This document shows, piece after piece, positions 18,540-27,919 of a stretch of 50,998 nucleotides of DNA (its first letter is position 1; every line of letters begins with the position of its first letter). The stretch spans positions 1 through 50,998 of the forward strand of contig CAJVCJ010000026.1 of the NCBI GenBank assembly GCA_910595855.1. Direction: 5' to 3'. This stretch comes from Candidatus Thioglobus vulcanius (GTDB taxonomy: Bacteria; Pseudomonadota; Gammaproteobacteria; PS1; Pseudothioglobaceae). The notes beneath the pieces were generated by a model. The model worked only from the letters and a program-made list of their open reading frames with translations, was not told the DNA's origin and did no database searches. Made by a program: the position numbers and the translations under genes.

Positions 18540-19766
18540 TTAATGCTCCGTCGTTCTTTCAGGTACTGGCTTGGTTTTCCCTATTGAGGTAAACCAAGGC
18601 ATCAGTATGAAGAATGCAAAGTAAAGGCCCGTAAATATCTGAGCCATTAGGCTGTATAACGGCGTTACTGCTTGCATGCCTAACCAGCCTAAAATGATAA
18701 ATGAAACCACAAAGATGCCTAAAGCTACCTTATAAGGCCACGAACGATATCTAATTGATTTAACCTTAGAACGATCTAACCATGGCAGTGCTATTAAGAT
18801 TAATAGTGCTGCAAACATCGCTAACACACCCGGCAATTGTGAACCGAACATTGGTGGTATGGCTCTTAGCACTGAGTAGAATGGTGTTAAGTACCATAAT
18901 GGCGCAATGTGGTCTGGTGTCTTAAGTGGATTTGCTTCAATATAGTTTGGAGCCTCCAGGAAGTAACCGTTCAATGCAGGTGCGAAGAATACAATCGAGC
19001 TAAAAATCATCAAGAATACAACTACACCCATGATATCTTTCACACTGTAGTAAGGGTGGAATGGGATGCCATCTTTAGGGATGCCATTCTCATCTTTATT
19101 TTGCTTAATTTCAACGCCATCTGGGTTATTTGATCCAACCGCGTGAAGCGCTACAATATGCAAAAATACCAAGATAACTAAAATAAGTGGAATAGCGATA
19201 ACGTGTAGTGAGAAGAAGCGGTTAAGTACCGGATCACCTACAGCGTAATCACCAAGAATAAATTCTAAGATTAACTCACCAACAATTGGGAATGAGCCAA
19301 ATAGATTGATAATTACTTTCGCACCCCAATATGACATCTGACCCCATGGCAGCACATATCCCATAAAGGCTTCAGCCATTAATGCGATGTATAGAACCAT
19401 GCCGAGAACCCAAATCAGCTCACGTGGCGCTTTGTACGAGCCGTACAATAGACCGCGATACATATGTAAGTAGATGACTATAAAGAATGCAGAAGCACCT
19501 GTTGAGTGGATATAGCGAATGAGCCAACCCCAGTCAACATCACGCATAATGTATTCTACCGATGCAAATGCAAGCGCTGCATCAGGCTTATAGTGCATCG
19601 TTAAAAATACACCTGTTAAAATTTGAATCACTAGCACTAGAATGGCTAAAGAGCCAAAGAAATACCAGAAGTTAAAGTTTCTAGGTGTGTAGTATTCTGC
19701 TAAATGCTCATTCCAAACTTTAGTCAGCGGGAATCTTTGATCGATCCAGTTTTTATTGTTGTCCAT
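18540..19766 (-). CDS. petB: Ubiquinol-cytochrome c reductase, cytochrome b
   Basis: This integral membrane subunit carries the two b haems and both quinone sites of the bc1 complex. The 408-residue protein is the full-length eight-helix form. Haem ligands are H87 and H101, then H188 and H203; 14 residues separate the second pair, against 13 in the first. The Qo-site motif usually written PEWY reads PLWY at residues 289-292, so the glutamate is replaced. It lies 11 bp behind petA and 1 bp before petC. PxWY variants are known in Proteobacteria, so loss of activity is not implied. Confidence 0.96.
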   Translation of the reverse strand: MDNNKNWIDQRFPLTKVWNEHLAEYYTPRNFNFWYFFGSLAILVLVIQILTGVFLTMHYKPDAALAFASVEYIMRDVDWGWLIRYIHSTGASAFFIVIYLHMYRGLLYGSYKAPRELIWVLGMVLYIALMAEAFMGYVLPWGQMSYWGAKVIINLFGSFPIVGELILEFILGDYAVGDPVLNRFFSLHVIAIPLILVILVFLHIVALHAVGSNNPDGVEIKQNKDENGIPKDGIPFHPYYSVKDIMGVVVFLMIFSSIVFFAPALNGYFLEAPNYIEANPLKTPDHIAPLWYLTPFYSVLRAIPPMFGSQLPGVLAMFAALLILIALPWLDRSKVKSIRYRSWPYKVALGIFVVSFIILGWLGMQAVTPLYSLMAQIFTGLYFAFFILMPWFTSIGKTKPVPERTTEH

Positions 19767-19777
19767 ATTCTATACTC

Positions 19778-20374
19778 CTATGATGCTTTTGGATCAATAC
19801 CAAGTCTGATCAGTGAATCGGTAACGAAATGATATGGCGGAATGACCAAGTTAGTTGGTGCTGGAACGCCTTTGTAAACTCTGCCAGATAGGTCAAATTT
19901 AGAGCCATGACATGGGCAGTAGAAGCCACCTTTCCATGCATCACCACCTAGGTCGGCTGCGCCAACTTCAGGTCGGTAAGTTGGAGAACAGCCAAGGTGG
20001 GTACAAATTCCAATAATGACAGCAATCTCTGGATTGATTGAGCGGTATGCATTATTTGCATAAGCTGGCTGCTGGTCTTCTGTGTTGTCTGGATCAGTTA
20101 GTTCGTTATTTAATGTTGGCAAATTGTCTAGAACTGTTTTGTCACGCTTAAAAATCCAAATAGGTTTTTTACGCCATAGTACGCGAACTAGTTGGCCATT
20201 TTCTAATTTTGTAATATCAACATCAACGGGAGCGCCAGCTGCTTTTGCACGTGCTGATGGCATCCAAGATGATAAGAATGGTACCAATACAAAACCAACA
20301 CCAACTGCGCCTACAACACTAGTGGCACCTGTTAGGAAGCGTCTTTTCTTTAAGTCTATTTCTTGCTCTGACAT
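19778..20374 (-). CDS. petA: Ubiquinol-cytochrome c reductase, Rieske iron-sulfur subunit
   Basis: The Rieske subunit takes the first electron from quinol at the Qo site. The 198-residue protein begins with a Tat-type anchor (KKRRFLTG followed by a hydrophobic helix) and ends with a 2Fe-2S domain in which CTHLGC and CPCHGSKFD supply two cysteine and two histidine ligands plus the flanking disulfide cysteines. AAAGGA precedes the ATG. It is the first gene of petABC. A candidate -10 and a 17-bp palindrome lie in the region upstream. Confidence 0.96.
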   Translation of the reverse strand: MSEQEIDLKKRRFLTGATSVVGAVGVGFVLVPFLSSWMPSARAKAAGAPVDVDITKLENGQLVRVLWRKKPIWIFKRDKTVLDNLPTLNNELTDPDNTEDQQPAYANNAYRSINPEIAVIIGICTHLGCSPTYRPEVGAADLGGDAWKGGFYCPCHGSKFDLSGRVYKGVPAPTNLVIPPYHFVTDSLIRLGIDPKAS

Positions 20375-20402
20375 AAAATTACAGTCCTTTATTTTGAATG
20401 TG

Positions 20403-20419
20403 TATAGATTAAATCTATA
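20403..20419. promoter_or_regulatory. Palindrome in the petA leader
   Basis: TATAGATTAAATCTATA is a perfect 8-bp inverted repeat around one central base, 28 bp before the petA ATG and downstream of the candidate -10. It has no following T run on either strand, so it is more likely an operator or leader hairpin than a terminator. Confidence 0.4.
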
Positions 20420-20434
20420 TTAGAAAACCCAATA

Positions 20435-20440
20435 ATTATA
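20435..20440 (-). promoter_or_regulatory. Candidate -10 element for petABC
   Basis: Reading leftwards the hexamer is TATAAT, about 60 bp before the petA start codon. No good -35 element is found at the right distance. Confidence 0.4.
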
Positions 20441-20485
20441 CTTTAATATTATTGATGAATTATGTGCAATTCGACTGTCGTTGCG

Positions 20486-20791
20486 TTATTTATCTGTAAA
20501 AACTTTTATCTCAATATGGTTTATTTGTTGACTTGAAGAAATACCTTGTAGTATTATTAATATTTCATTTATTTGCTGTTTGGCTCTAAAGGCTACGGCA
20601 GAATTGTTAGTCATTAAGGTTGCGACCTTATCTTTTATTAGACAAAGATCTAAATCTTTAAGTGTGTCAGGCAGCTGCATGTGTAGCTGTGCATTGATCT
20701 TATTGTATATTTTTGCCTGCATCATTAGCTGACCAAGCGAGCCTTTGGTTGAAAAGTTTGTTAAATTATCTGTTGGTTTATGCTGACACAT
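20486..20791 (-). CDS. DciA-like protein (DUF721), probable helicase loader
   Basis: The 101-residue protein resembles the DUF721/DciA family: a helical N-terminal segment, then IYNKINAQLHMQLPDTLKDL and a C-terminal half rich in short strands with an FRAKQQINEILIIL helix. DciA loads or regulates the replicative helicase DnaB in bacteria that lack phage-derived DnaC (established knowledge). The gene lies head-to-head with secA, separated by 68 bp, an arrangement familiar for DUF721 genes in gammaproteobacteria. The protein is short and divergent, so the assignment rests on weak similarity plus context. petA follows on the same strand after 111 bp. Confidence 0.65.
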   Translation of the reverse strand: MCQHKPTDNLTNFSTKGSLGQLMMQAKIYNKINAQLHMQLPDTLKDLDLCLIKDKVATLMTNNSAVAFRAKQQINEILIILQGISSSQQINHIEIKVFTDK

Positions 20792-20859
20792 TTAATGCAA
20801 AGGCCGGTTTATCTATGAGAAAATAGGTTTTTTATAAAAAAACAATTCTTTATATTCTA

Positions 20860-23523
20860 ATGAGTATTATAAATAAAGTTCTATCTAAAATTGTCGGCTC
20901 TAGAAATGATCGCTTAATTAAAAAATTACGCATAACTGCTGAAAGTATTACTGCACTGGAGGGTGGAATTCAGTCATTAACTGACGAGCAACTTTGTGCA
21001 AAAACTCAAGAATTTAAAGATCGCTACCAGGTGGAGAAATCTCTCGATTCATTATTGGTTGAAGCGTTTGCAGTAATGCGTGAGGCCAGCGTCAGGGTGT
21101 TAGGTTTAAGACATCATGATGTTCAGTTAATTGGTGGCATGGTTTTAAACGATGGCAACATTGCTGAGATGGGTACGGGTGAAGGTAAAACTTTAGTGGC
21201 GACACTACCCGCCTATTTAAATGCGCTAAGTGGTAAGAGTGTTCACGTTGTTACAGTTAATGATTATTTAGCTGAGCGTGATGCCCAGTGGATGGGAAAG
21301 GTTTTTGAATTTCTTGGCTTGAGCGTTGGTATTGTTGCATCCAATAGACCGCCTGAAGAAAAGCAAGTAGCTTATGCTTGTGATGTGGTGTATGCCACTA
21401 ATAACGAATTAGGCTTTGATTATTTGCGTGATAATATGGCTTTCACCACAGATCAAAAAGTACAAAAAACCTTGAGTTTCGCTATTGTGGACGAGGTTGA
21501 TTCAATTCTTATTGATGAGGCTAGAACGCCACTTATTATTTCTGGCCCTGCTGCAGACTATGCCGAGGTTTATAAGGCAATCAACCACATGATTCCAAAC
21601 TTTACCAAACAAACTGAAAGTGGAGAAGGTAAAGAGGTTGTTGTAGAGATTGCTGGCGACTACACCATTGATGAAAAGCATAAGCAAGTGTTGTTGACTG
21701 ATGATGGCCATGCTAAGGCGGAAGGTTTATTAATTGATGCTGGCGCATTGCCAAAAAGCGCAAGCCTTTATGATGCGAGTAACATTCTTTTAATGCAACA
21801 TATTAACTCTGCGCTTAGAGCTCATATGTTGTTTCACAAGGATGATAATTACATTGTAGATGGTGATGAGGTGGTTATTGTAGATGAATTTACTGGTAGA
21901 ACCATGCCGGGGCGACGTTGGAGCGAGGGTTTACATCAAGCCATTGAAGCCAAAGAAGGTGTCAGCATTAAGAAAGAAAATCAAACGCTAGCTTCAATCA
22001 CTTTCCAGAATTATTTCAGACTATATGAAAAACTATCTGGAATGACAGGTACTGCTGATACTGAAGCAGTTGAGTTTCAGGATATTTATGGCCTGGAAAC
22101 AGTGGTTATCCCACCAAACAAATTATCGGAACGCGATGATAAAGCGGATCAAATTTATCTTACGTTAGAAGAGAAGTTAGAGGCAATTTCTAATGATGTG
22201 GAAGCATGCCAGAAGACTGGCCAGCCAGTGTTAGTGGGCACAAGTAGCATCGAAAACTCTGAAGCGATTTCAGACTTACTGAGTAATAAAAACATTACAC
22301 ACGAAGTGCTGAATGCTAAACAACACGAAAGAGAGGCAATTATTATTGCTAATGCAGGTGCAATAGGCGCAGTTACTATTGCCACCAATATGGCTGGCCG
22401 AGGTACTGATATTGTACTAGGTGGCAAAAAAGCCGATGATGCTAATGAGCAACAACAACAAGATTGGGCAATTGAGCACGATAAAGTAATTGCCGCAGGT
22501 GGATTGCACATTGTTGGTACCGAGCGTAATGAATCTCGCCGTGTCGATAATCAATTACGTGGCCGTTCAGGTCGCCAAGGCGATGTTGGGTCAACACGTT
22601 TTTATTTGTCTTTAGAAGACAACTTAATGCGTATTTTTGCCAGTGAGAAAATGGCATCCATGATGAAAAAGCTTGGCATGGAAAAAGGTGAGGCTATTGA
22701 GCATAAGATGGTTAACCGTGCTATCGAAAATGCACAGCGTAAAGTTGAAGGCATGAACTATGATTCTCGTAAGAACTTACTTGAATATGATGATGTTGCA
22801 AATGATCAACGTAAAGTAATCTATGGTTTGCGCGATGGATTGATGAGCACAAATGATGTTCAAGAGCGTTTTATTGAAATTAGGCAAAGCGTTATTGGCG
22901 ATCTTTTTGCAGGCTATATTAGTGCCGGTCAAGCTGAAGAAGACTGGGATGTGGAAGGCTTGCATAATGCTTTAAAAGCTGATTATAAAGCCGAATTTCC
23001 TTTACAACAGTGGCTTGATGAAGGTGTAGATGTTGATGAGCTTGAAAGTAGAATTGTTGAAGGTTTAAGTGCAATTTGCGATTATAAAGAAGAAATCGTT
23101 GGTGCTGAATCAATGCGGGGCTTTGAAAAGGCGGTTATGTTACAAACGCTTGATCATTATTGGAAAGAGCATTTAGCTGCTATGGACTATCTACGTCAGA
23201 GTGTAAATTTACGTGGTTATGCACAAAAAAACCCAACTCAAGAATACAAGCGCGAGTCTTTTGCTATGTTTACAGATCTTTTGAGCGTGATTGATATAGA
23301 AATTGTCAAATCTCTGTCCAGTGTTACGATTAATGAAGAAACTAACGCAGCAGATGTTGAGCAGCAAGATAATGCTGGTGCTATAGCTCAACATGAAGAG
23401 CCTGTCACGGATAGTGAGGCAGCTGAAGAGCCAAACACAATTGAAAAAGAAGGTGAAAAGGTGGGACGCAACGATCCATGCCCTTGTGGTTCTGGAAAAA
23501 AATACAAAAACTGCCATGGCTAG
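20860..23523 (+). CDS. secA: Preprotein translocase ATPase SecA
   Basis: SecA is the motor that pushes unfolded preproteins through SecYEG. The 887-residue protein has nucleotide-binding fold 1 with Walker [14 protein letters not shown] and DEVD, the preprotein cross-linking domain, nucleotide-binding fold 2 with the helicase-type [17 protein letters not shown], the scaffold and wing domains, an acidic linker, and a C-terminal zinc-binding SEC-C motif [12 protein letters not shown]. The final motif binds SecB and lipids. No secM precedes it. The start ATG at 20860 has no evident ribosome-binding site. Its end overlaps or abuts the anmK start. Confidence 0.97.
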   Translation: MSIINKVLSKIVGSRNDRLIKKLRITAESITALEGGIQSLTDEQLCAKTQEFKDRYQVEKSLDSLLVEAFAVMREASVRVLGLRHHDVQLIGGMVLNDGNIAEMGTGEGKTLVATLPAYLNALSGKSVHVVTVNDYLAERDAQWMGKVFEFLGLSVGIVASNRPPEEKQVAYACDVVYATNNELGFDYLRDNMAFTTDQKVQKTLSFAIVDEVDSILIDEARTPLIISGPAADYAEVYKAINHMIPNFTKQTESGEGKEVVVEIAGDYTIDEKHKQVLLTDDGHAKAEGLLIDAGALPKSASLYDASNILLMQHINSALRAHMLFHKDDNYIVDGDEVVIVDEFTGRTMPGRRWSEGLHQAIEAKEGVSIKKENQTLASITFQNYFRLYEKLSGMTGTADTEAVEFQDIYGLETVVIPPNKLSERDDKADQIYLTLEEKLEAISNDVEACQKTGQPVLVGTSSIENSEAISDLLSNKNITHEVLNAKQHEREAIIIANAGAIGAVTIATNMAGRGTDIVLGGKKADDANEQQQQDWAIEHDKVIAAGGLHIVGTERNESRRVDNQLRGRSGRQGDVGSTRFYLSLEDNLMRIFASEKMASMMKKLGMEKGEAIEHKMVNRAIENAQRKVEGMNYDSRKNLLEYDDVANDQRKVIYGLRDGLMSTNDVQERFIEIRQSVIGDLFAGYISAGQAEEDWDVEGLHNALKADYKAEFPLQQWLDEGVDVDELESRIVEGLSAICDYKEEIVGAESMRGFEKAVMLQTLDHYWKEHLAAMDYLRQSVNLRGYAQKNPTQEYKRESFAMFTDLLSVIDIEIVKSLSSVTINEETNAADVEQQDNAGAIAQHEEPVTDSEAAEEPNTIEKEGEKVGRNDPCPCGSGKKYKNCHG

Positions 23524-23524
23524 C

Positions 23525-24592
23525 ATGCCGCCAGCTCAATATTATATTGGGCTTATGTCTGGCACCAGTCTTGATGGGGTGGATGGTGTTATTGTTGATC
23601 ATCAATGTCAGCGAATTATCGCTCAAACCTATCAACCTTATGTTGAGCAGCTAAAGCAAGATTTACGCCAGTTAACTCAAAGCGGACAAACCTCGTTATC
23701 AAATTTGGCAGAGATTGATATTAAGGTGGCCCGTATTTTTTCTGACACCGTGTTGAGCTTGCTAGACAAATCGGGAATATTGGCGACACAAATTAGCGCT
23801 ATCGGTTCACACGGACAAACGATTTATCATCAAGGTGGTCGTTATTCTATGCAAATCGGTCATGGTGCTTTCATTGCTGAGCAAACAGGTGTTACTACAG
23901 TGGCAGATTTTCGCATGCAGGATGTGGCTGCAGGTGGTCAAGGGGCGCCACTTACGCCAATGTACCATCGCTTATTGCTGAATGGGAAATCTGGCTTGGT
24001 AGTTAATCTGGGCGGCATTGCTAATATTAGTCAGATCTCTAACGATATGGTTTCAGGCTTTGATACTGGTCCAGCCAATACATTATTGGATAATTGGATA
24101 AAGCAACACAAGGCTTTAGATTATGATCACGATGGCTTATGGTCTAGAAGTGGACTAATTGATAAAGCCCTATTAGAAAAATTATTATCTGATGAGTATT
24201 TTCAATTGTGCACGCCTAAGAGTACCGGGCCAGAGTATTTTAATTTAGAATGGCTTTCTGGTTATTTAACGGGCAATGAGGCGCCAGAAGATGTTCAAAG
24301 AACATTGGTCGAGCTAACTGCAATGAGTATTTCTCAATATATTTCAGATAAGTCCGATGTATATCTATGTGGTGGTGGCGTACACAATACATTTTTGCTA
24401 GAGCGTCTAAGCTATTTAAATCCAAATAGTGTTATTATGCTAACTAATGAATTAGGTGTGCATGTGGATTACGTGGAGGCGGCAGCCTTTGCTTATTTTG
24501 CTAAGCGAACACTTGCTCAGGAGCCATCGAATATAGTCGAAGTAACTGGCGCAAAACAAACAAGAATATTAGGAGCGATTTATGCAATTTAA
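23525..24592 (+). CDS. anmK: Anhydro-N-acetylmuramic acid kinase
   Basis: AnmK phosphorylates and opens 1,6-anhydro-MurNAc during recycling of cell-wall turnover products. The protein is 355 residues from the ATG at 23525, just after the secA stop; an ATG at 23516 inside the secA end is an alternative. The N-terminal [15 protein letters not shown] is the family signature, followed by GSHGQTIYH, the ATP-site VNLGGIANI and a GFDTGPAN motif. The C-terminus overlaps pyrC by 11 bases. Its long open frame further upstream runs through secA in another frame and is not coding. Confidence 0.94.
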   Translation: MPPAQYYIGLMSGTSLDGVDGVIVDHQCQRIIAQTYQPYVEQLKQDLRQLTQSGQTSLSNLAEIDIKVARIFSDTVLSLLDKSGILATQISAIGSHGQTIYHQGGRYSMQIGHGAFIAEQTGVTTVADFRMQDVAAGGQGAPLTPMYHRLLLNGKSGLVVNLGGIANISQISNDMVSGFDTGPANTLLDNWIKQHKALDYDHDGLWSRSGLIDKALLEKLLSDEYFQLCTPKSTGPEYFNLEWLSGYLTGNEAPEDVQRTLVELTAMSISQYISDKSDVYLCGGGVHNTFLLERLSYLNPNSVIMLTNELGVHVDYVEAAAFAYFAKRTLAQEPSNIVEVTGAKQTRILGAIYAI

Positions 24593-25616
24593 ACTACTTC
24601 AGCCAGATGATTGGCATTTACATGTTCGCTCTGGTGAGGCGTTAAAATCAGTGATTGGCATGAGTGCTAGGCAAATGGGTAGAGCCATCATCATGCCTAA
24701 TTTAAACCCGCCGGTGACCAACGCTACACAAGCACAAGTATATCGAGATGAGATTATTTCAGCCTTGCCAGAAGGGGAGGAAATCGATCCTTTAATGGTG
24801 TTATATTTAACTGACCATACTAACATTAAGGACATTGAGCAAGCAGCAGCAAGCGGCATTGTTAAGGCTGCGAAACTTTACCCTGCTGGCGCAACAACCA
24901 ATTCTGATCGTGGCGTCACCAACATTAAAAATATATACCCCGCTTTGGAAATGATGAGTAAGGTTGGTATGTTGTTGCTTGTGCATGGCGAGGTCACTCA
25001 CGCTAGTGTTGATATTTTTGATCGTGAAGCGGTTTTTATTGATCAAGTGTTAACCCAAGTGGTTAAAGATTTTCCTGGTTTAAAAATAGTATTTGAGCAT
25101 ATAACCACCAAGGACGCGGTTGATTTTGTTTTAGAGTCCAGTGCAAATGTGGCAGCTACAATCACTCCGCACCACTTATTGGCTAATCGCAATGACATGC
25201 TTGTAGGCGGTATTCGTCCACATTATTTTTGCCTGCCCATTCTAAAACGAGAAAATCCACATCAATTAGCACTGCTGGATGCGGCAACTAGCGGCAATGC
25301 TAAATTTTTCTTAGGTACGGATTCAGCACCGCACGCAAAAGATGCAAAAGAATCGGCTTGTGGCTGTGCGGGAATATTAAGCTCTCATTGTGCAATTGAG
25401 CTTTATGCAACCGCATTTGAATCGAAAAATGCCTTGGATAAATTAGAAGGATTTTCCTCAAAATTTGGCCCTGATTTTTATAATTTACCAAGAAATACTA
25501 ATACAATCACCATAGCCAAGCAAGATTGGACGGTGCCAGATAGCTATGAATACGCAGGATCAACTATCGTGCCGTTTATGGCGGGCCAAGTATTGAATTG
25601 GAAGCTTATTGATTAA
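24582..25616 (+). CDS. pyrC: Dihydroorotase
   Basis: Dihydroorotase closes carbamoyl-aspartate to dihydroorotate in pyrimidine synthesis, the step before the dehydrogenase encoded at 15133-16095. The 344-residue length fits the E. coli-type enzyme. The first zinc ligands are in DWHLHVRSG, the carboxylated bridging lysine is in [13 protein letters not shown], further histidines are in LLVHGE and FEHITT, and the catalytic aspartate is in [14 protein letters not shown] precedes the ATG, which lies inside the anmK end, so translational coupling is likely. The stop codon overlaps the convergent ribF end by 11 bases. Confidence 0.96.
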   Translation: MQFKLLQPDDWHLHVRSGEALKSVIGMSARQMGRAIIMPNLNPPVTNATQAQVYRDEIISALPEGEEIDPLMVLYLTDHTNIKDIEQAAASGIVKAAKLYPAGATTNSDRGVTNIKNIYPALEMMSKVGMLLLVHGEVTHASVDIFDREAVFIDQVLTQVVKDFPGLKIVFEHITTKDAVDFVLESSANVAATITPHHLLANRNDMLVGGIRPHYFCLPILKRENPHQLALLDAATSGNAKFFLGTDSAPHAKDAKESACGCAGILSSHCAIELYATAFESKNALDKLEGFSSKFGPDFYNLPRNTNTITIAKQDWTVPDSYEYAGSTIVPFMAGQVLNWKLID

Positions 25617-26520
25617 AGTATGTTTTAGCACTTTGAGTGTCTAAAATAATTTGAGCTTTAAGCGCTTCGAACGAATCAAACTTCTTTTCGTCACGAATGC
25701 GTTGTTTGAAAGTAACATTAGCTAATTCACCATAAACAACCTGATCAAAATCAAACAGAAAGACTTCAAGCAAGATGTTTTCACCGTTGACTGTTGGGCG
25801 TTTGCCAATATTGCAAACACCATTAAATCTTTGGCCGATGATATCTACTTGTACTGCAAAAATCCCCAATACTGGACTTATGTTGCGCTTGATTGGAATA
25901 TTAATGGTTGGGAAGTCGATGGTTCGACCTAGCTGCTTTCCATGAATAACTTTTCCAGCAATGCTAAATTCACGTCCTAGCATTTTAGTGGCCGATTCAA
26001 GTTTGCCATTTGCCAATAGATCTCGAATGCTCGAGCTACTTGCTCGACAACTATCACATAAAATGCTTTGAGTGTTTTCAACTTCAAAATTTGCCTTTAA
26101 AGCAGAACTTTGTAGTAATTTAAAATCACCTGTACGGCCAAACCCAAATCGAAAATCATCACCAATTAGGCAAAATTTCATTTTCAATTTATTGATTAAA
26201 ATTGTTTGAATAAAGTCATCGGCACTCATCTTGGAAAAAGCCTGATTAAATTTTATGATCAAATGAAAATCTAAGCCAAGCTTCTCTAAAAGTTGGTGTT
26301 TTTGTTTGAAATTGCTAATAGTTGCTTGTTCTCGACCAAAAAAACTCTGCGGCGTTGGCGAGAATGAAATTAAGACAGAGGGCAGGCCTAATAGTTTTGA
26401 TTGCTTAACGAGGCGATCAATAATATGATGATGGCCAATATGCACGCCATCAAAATTACCAATAGTCACAACACTACCAGTGTATTTTTTTAAATTATGT
26501 AGTCCGCGAATAATTTCCAT
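25606..26520 (-). CDS. ribF: Bifunctional riboflavin kinase/FAD synthetase
   Basis: RibF converts riboflavin to FMN and then FAD. The 304-residue protein has the N-terminal adenylyltransferase domain with [16 protein letters not shown] and the C-terminal riboflavin kinase domain with [15 protein letters not shown] and a [11 protein letters not shown] segment. It starts 33 bp after mutY on the same strand and converges on pyrC with an 11-base overlap of coding ends. In many gammaproteobacteria ribF precedes ileS and lspA; those genes are not here. Confidence 0.95.
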   Translation of the reverse strand: MEIIRGLHNLKKYTGSVVTIGNFDGVHIGHHHIIDRLVKQSKLLGLPSVLISFSPTPQSFFGREQATISNFKQKHQLLEKLGLDFHLIIKFNQAFSKMSADDFIQTILINKLKMKFCLIGDDFRFGFGRTGDFKLLQSSALKANFEVENTQSILCDSCRASSSSIRDLLANGKLESATKMLGREFSIAGKVIHGKQLGRTIDFPTINIPIKRNISPVLGIFAVQVDIIGQRFNGVCNIGKRPTVNGENILLEVFLFDFDQVVYGELANVTFKQRIRDEKKFDSFEALKAQIILDTQSAKTYFNQ

Positions 26521-26553
26521 TAACCTATTTTAATCTATTTGGCCTGTAGAACT

Positions 26554-27639
26554 CTATTGCGTTTGTTTTGTGTGTTTGTCTAGTTGGCTAATAATGCTAG
26601 AAACAGGTTTTGGAGTGCCAACGCTAAGTAATTTAGGGTTATAAAATTTATGGCGATTGTTCTGTGAGCAACTAACGATGATTGTGTGAATATTTAAATG
26701 GTAATGGGTAAAGGTGTGTTTAAAAATTGGAAGTTTGGTTATGATGGAGCAGGATGGGTCAAATTCAAGCAGCATTTGATTAATTGTTTCAGGGTTGTCT
26801 TCACATTCAATAAAGCTCCACAATCCACCCCAAATACCCTTACTTGGTCGCCTATACAAATGAATATGGCCATTTTTTATAAAAACCAGCATTGCAATTG
26901 AGCGATTTGGTTTAATTTTTTTTGGCTTGGGTATTGGGTACTCGGATTGGGTTTGGTTTTTATTAGAATTGCATAAATTATCAACGGGGCAGTGTGAGCA
27001 TTTTGGCTGACTGCGCGTACATATTGTGGCACCTAAGTCCATAATAGCTTGTGTGTAGTGATCCGTTCTGGTGTTTGGCGTGTAGTGATCTGCCAATTGC
27101 CATAATTGATTAAGCGTTGCACTCTGAGAATAATGCCCTTTTACTTGGTGGACTCTTGCTAGTACACGCTTTACATTGCCATCAAGAATGGTGTGCTTTT
27201 GCTTAAAGCTTAGTGACAAAATTGCACCTGCAGTTGAGCGACCAATGCCAGGCAGAGCAATTACTTGTTCAAATTCTTGAGGGAATTTACCATCATATTC
27301 ACAAACTATAATTTTTGCAGTTTTGTGTAAATTTCTAGCTCTAGCATAATAGCCTAGACCTGCCCACTGAGCCAAAACAGCATCTTCTGAGGCGTGTGCC
27401 AAATCATCCAATGTTGGAAATACTCGTGTAAACCGGTTGAAATAATCAATAACTGTTGCAACCTGAGTTTGTTGAAGCATAATTTCACTGAGCCAAACGT
27501 GATAGACGTTAATGCAAGATTCTTCATGCTGGCCTATTTTAAGATCTCCCAGGGGGTTGTTATGTATTGCTTGCCAGGGGAGATTGGTACGCCCATGTTG
27601 ATCGAACCAAGTTAGCAACTGGATTGAGAAATTTGACAA
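26554..27639 (-). CDS. mutY: Adenine DNA glycosylase MutY
   Basis: MutY removes adenine mispaired with 8-oxoguanine. The 361-residue protein has the MLQQTQVATVIDYF helix with its catalytic region, the helix-hairpin-helix LPGIGRSTAGAIL, the LDGNVKRVLAR segment, and the 4Fe-4S loop with spacing C-x6-C-x2-C-x5-C. A C-terminal NUDIX-like domain follows for 8-oxoguanine recognition. The apparent start is TTG at 27639. The frame is closed by the stop of the small upstream gene seven codons earlier, and the family N-terminus begins at this point. ribF follows after 33 bp. Confidence 0.95.
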   Translation of the reverse strand: MSNFSIQLLTWFDQHGRTNLPWQAIHNNPLGDLKIGQHEESCINVYHVWLSEIMLQQTQVATVIDYFNRFTRVFPTLDDLAHASEDAVLAQWAGLGYYARARNLHKTAKIIVCEYDGKFPQEFEQVIALPGIGRSTAGAILSLSFKQKHTILDGNVKRVLARVHQVKGHYSQSATLNQLWQLADHYTPNTRTDHYTQAIMDLGATICTRSQPKCSHCPVDNLCNSNKNQTQSEYPIPKPKKIKPNRSIAMLVFIKNGHIHLYRRPSKGIWGGLWSFIECEDNPETINQMLLEFDPSCSIITKLPIFKHTFTHYHLNIHTIIVSCSQNNRHKFYNPKLLSVGTPKPVSSIISQLDKHTKQTQ

Positions 27640-27657
27640 TTTATTAGCCAGCCTCTG

Positions 27658-27858
27658 TTATCCGAGCATTACCCAGCGATGGGCAAAATATAGAGCAAAG
27701 ATTAGCATTAATCCAAAGAAGTAGGTACTGATACATTGCTTGATGGTGGTAATGCTACAGTTTTTCTTACAATTAGCTTGAATATTAAACAAGATGAATA
27801 AAGTCCAGACTATTGACAGAAATAATAAGCCATAATTGACAATTTCGAGTGTTTCCAT
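27658..27858 (-). CDS. Small two-helix membrane protein, unknown function
   Basis: The 66-residue product has two hydrophobic segments (about residues 8-28 and 44-64) joined by a basic, cysteine-containing loop with CKKNC. I do not recognise a family. It lies between metA (61 bp upstream) and mutY (18 bp downstream) on the same strand, so cotranscription is likely. The frame is clean and the hydrophobic pattern is consistent with a real membrane protein, but no homolog is recalled. Confidence 0.55.
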   Translation of the reverse strand: METLEIVNYGLLFLSIVWTLFILFNIQANCKKNCSITTIKQCISTYFFGLMLIFALYFAHRWVMLG

Positions 27859-27919
27859 ATTTATTAACCTGTTTTATGAGCTACAAACAATGATAAGCAA
27901 ATTTAACCAAACAGGGGTT

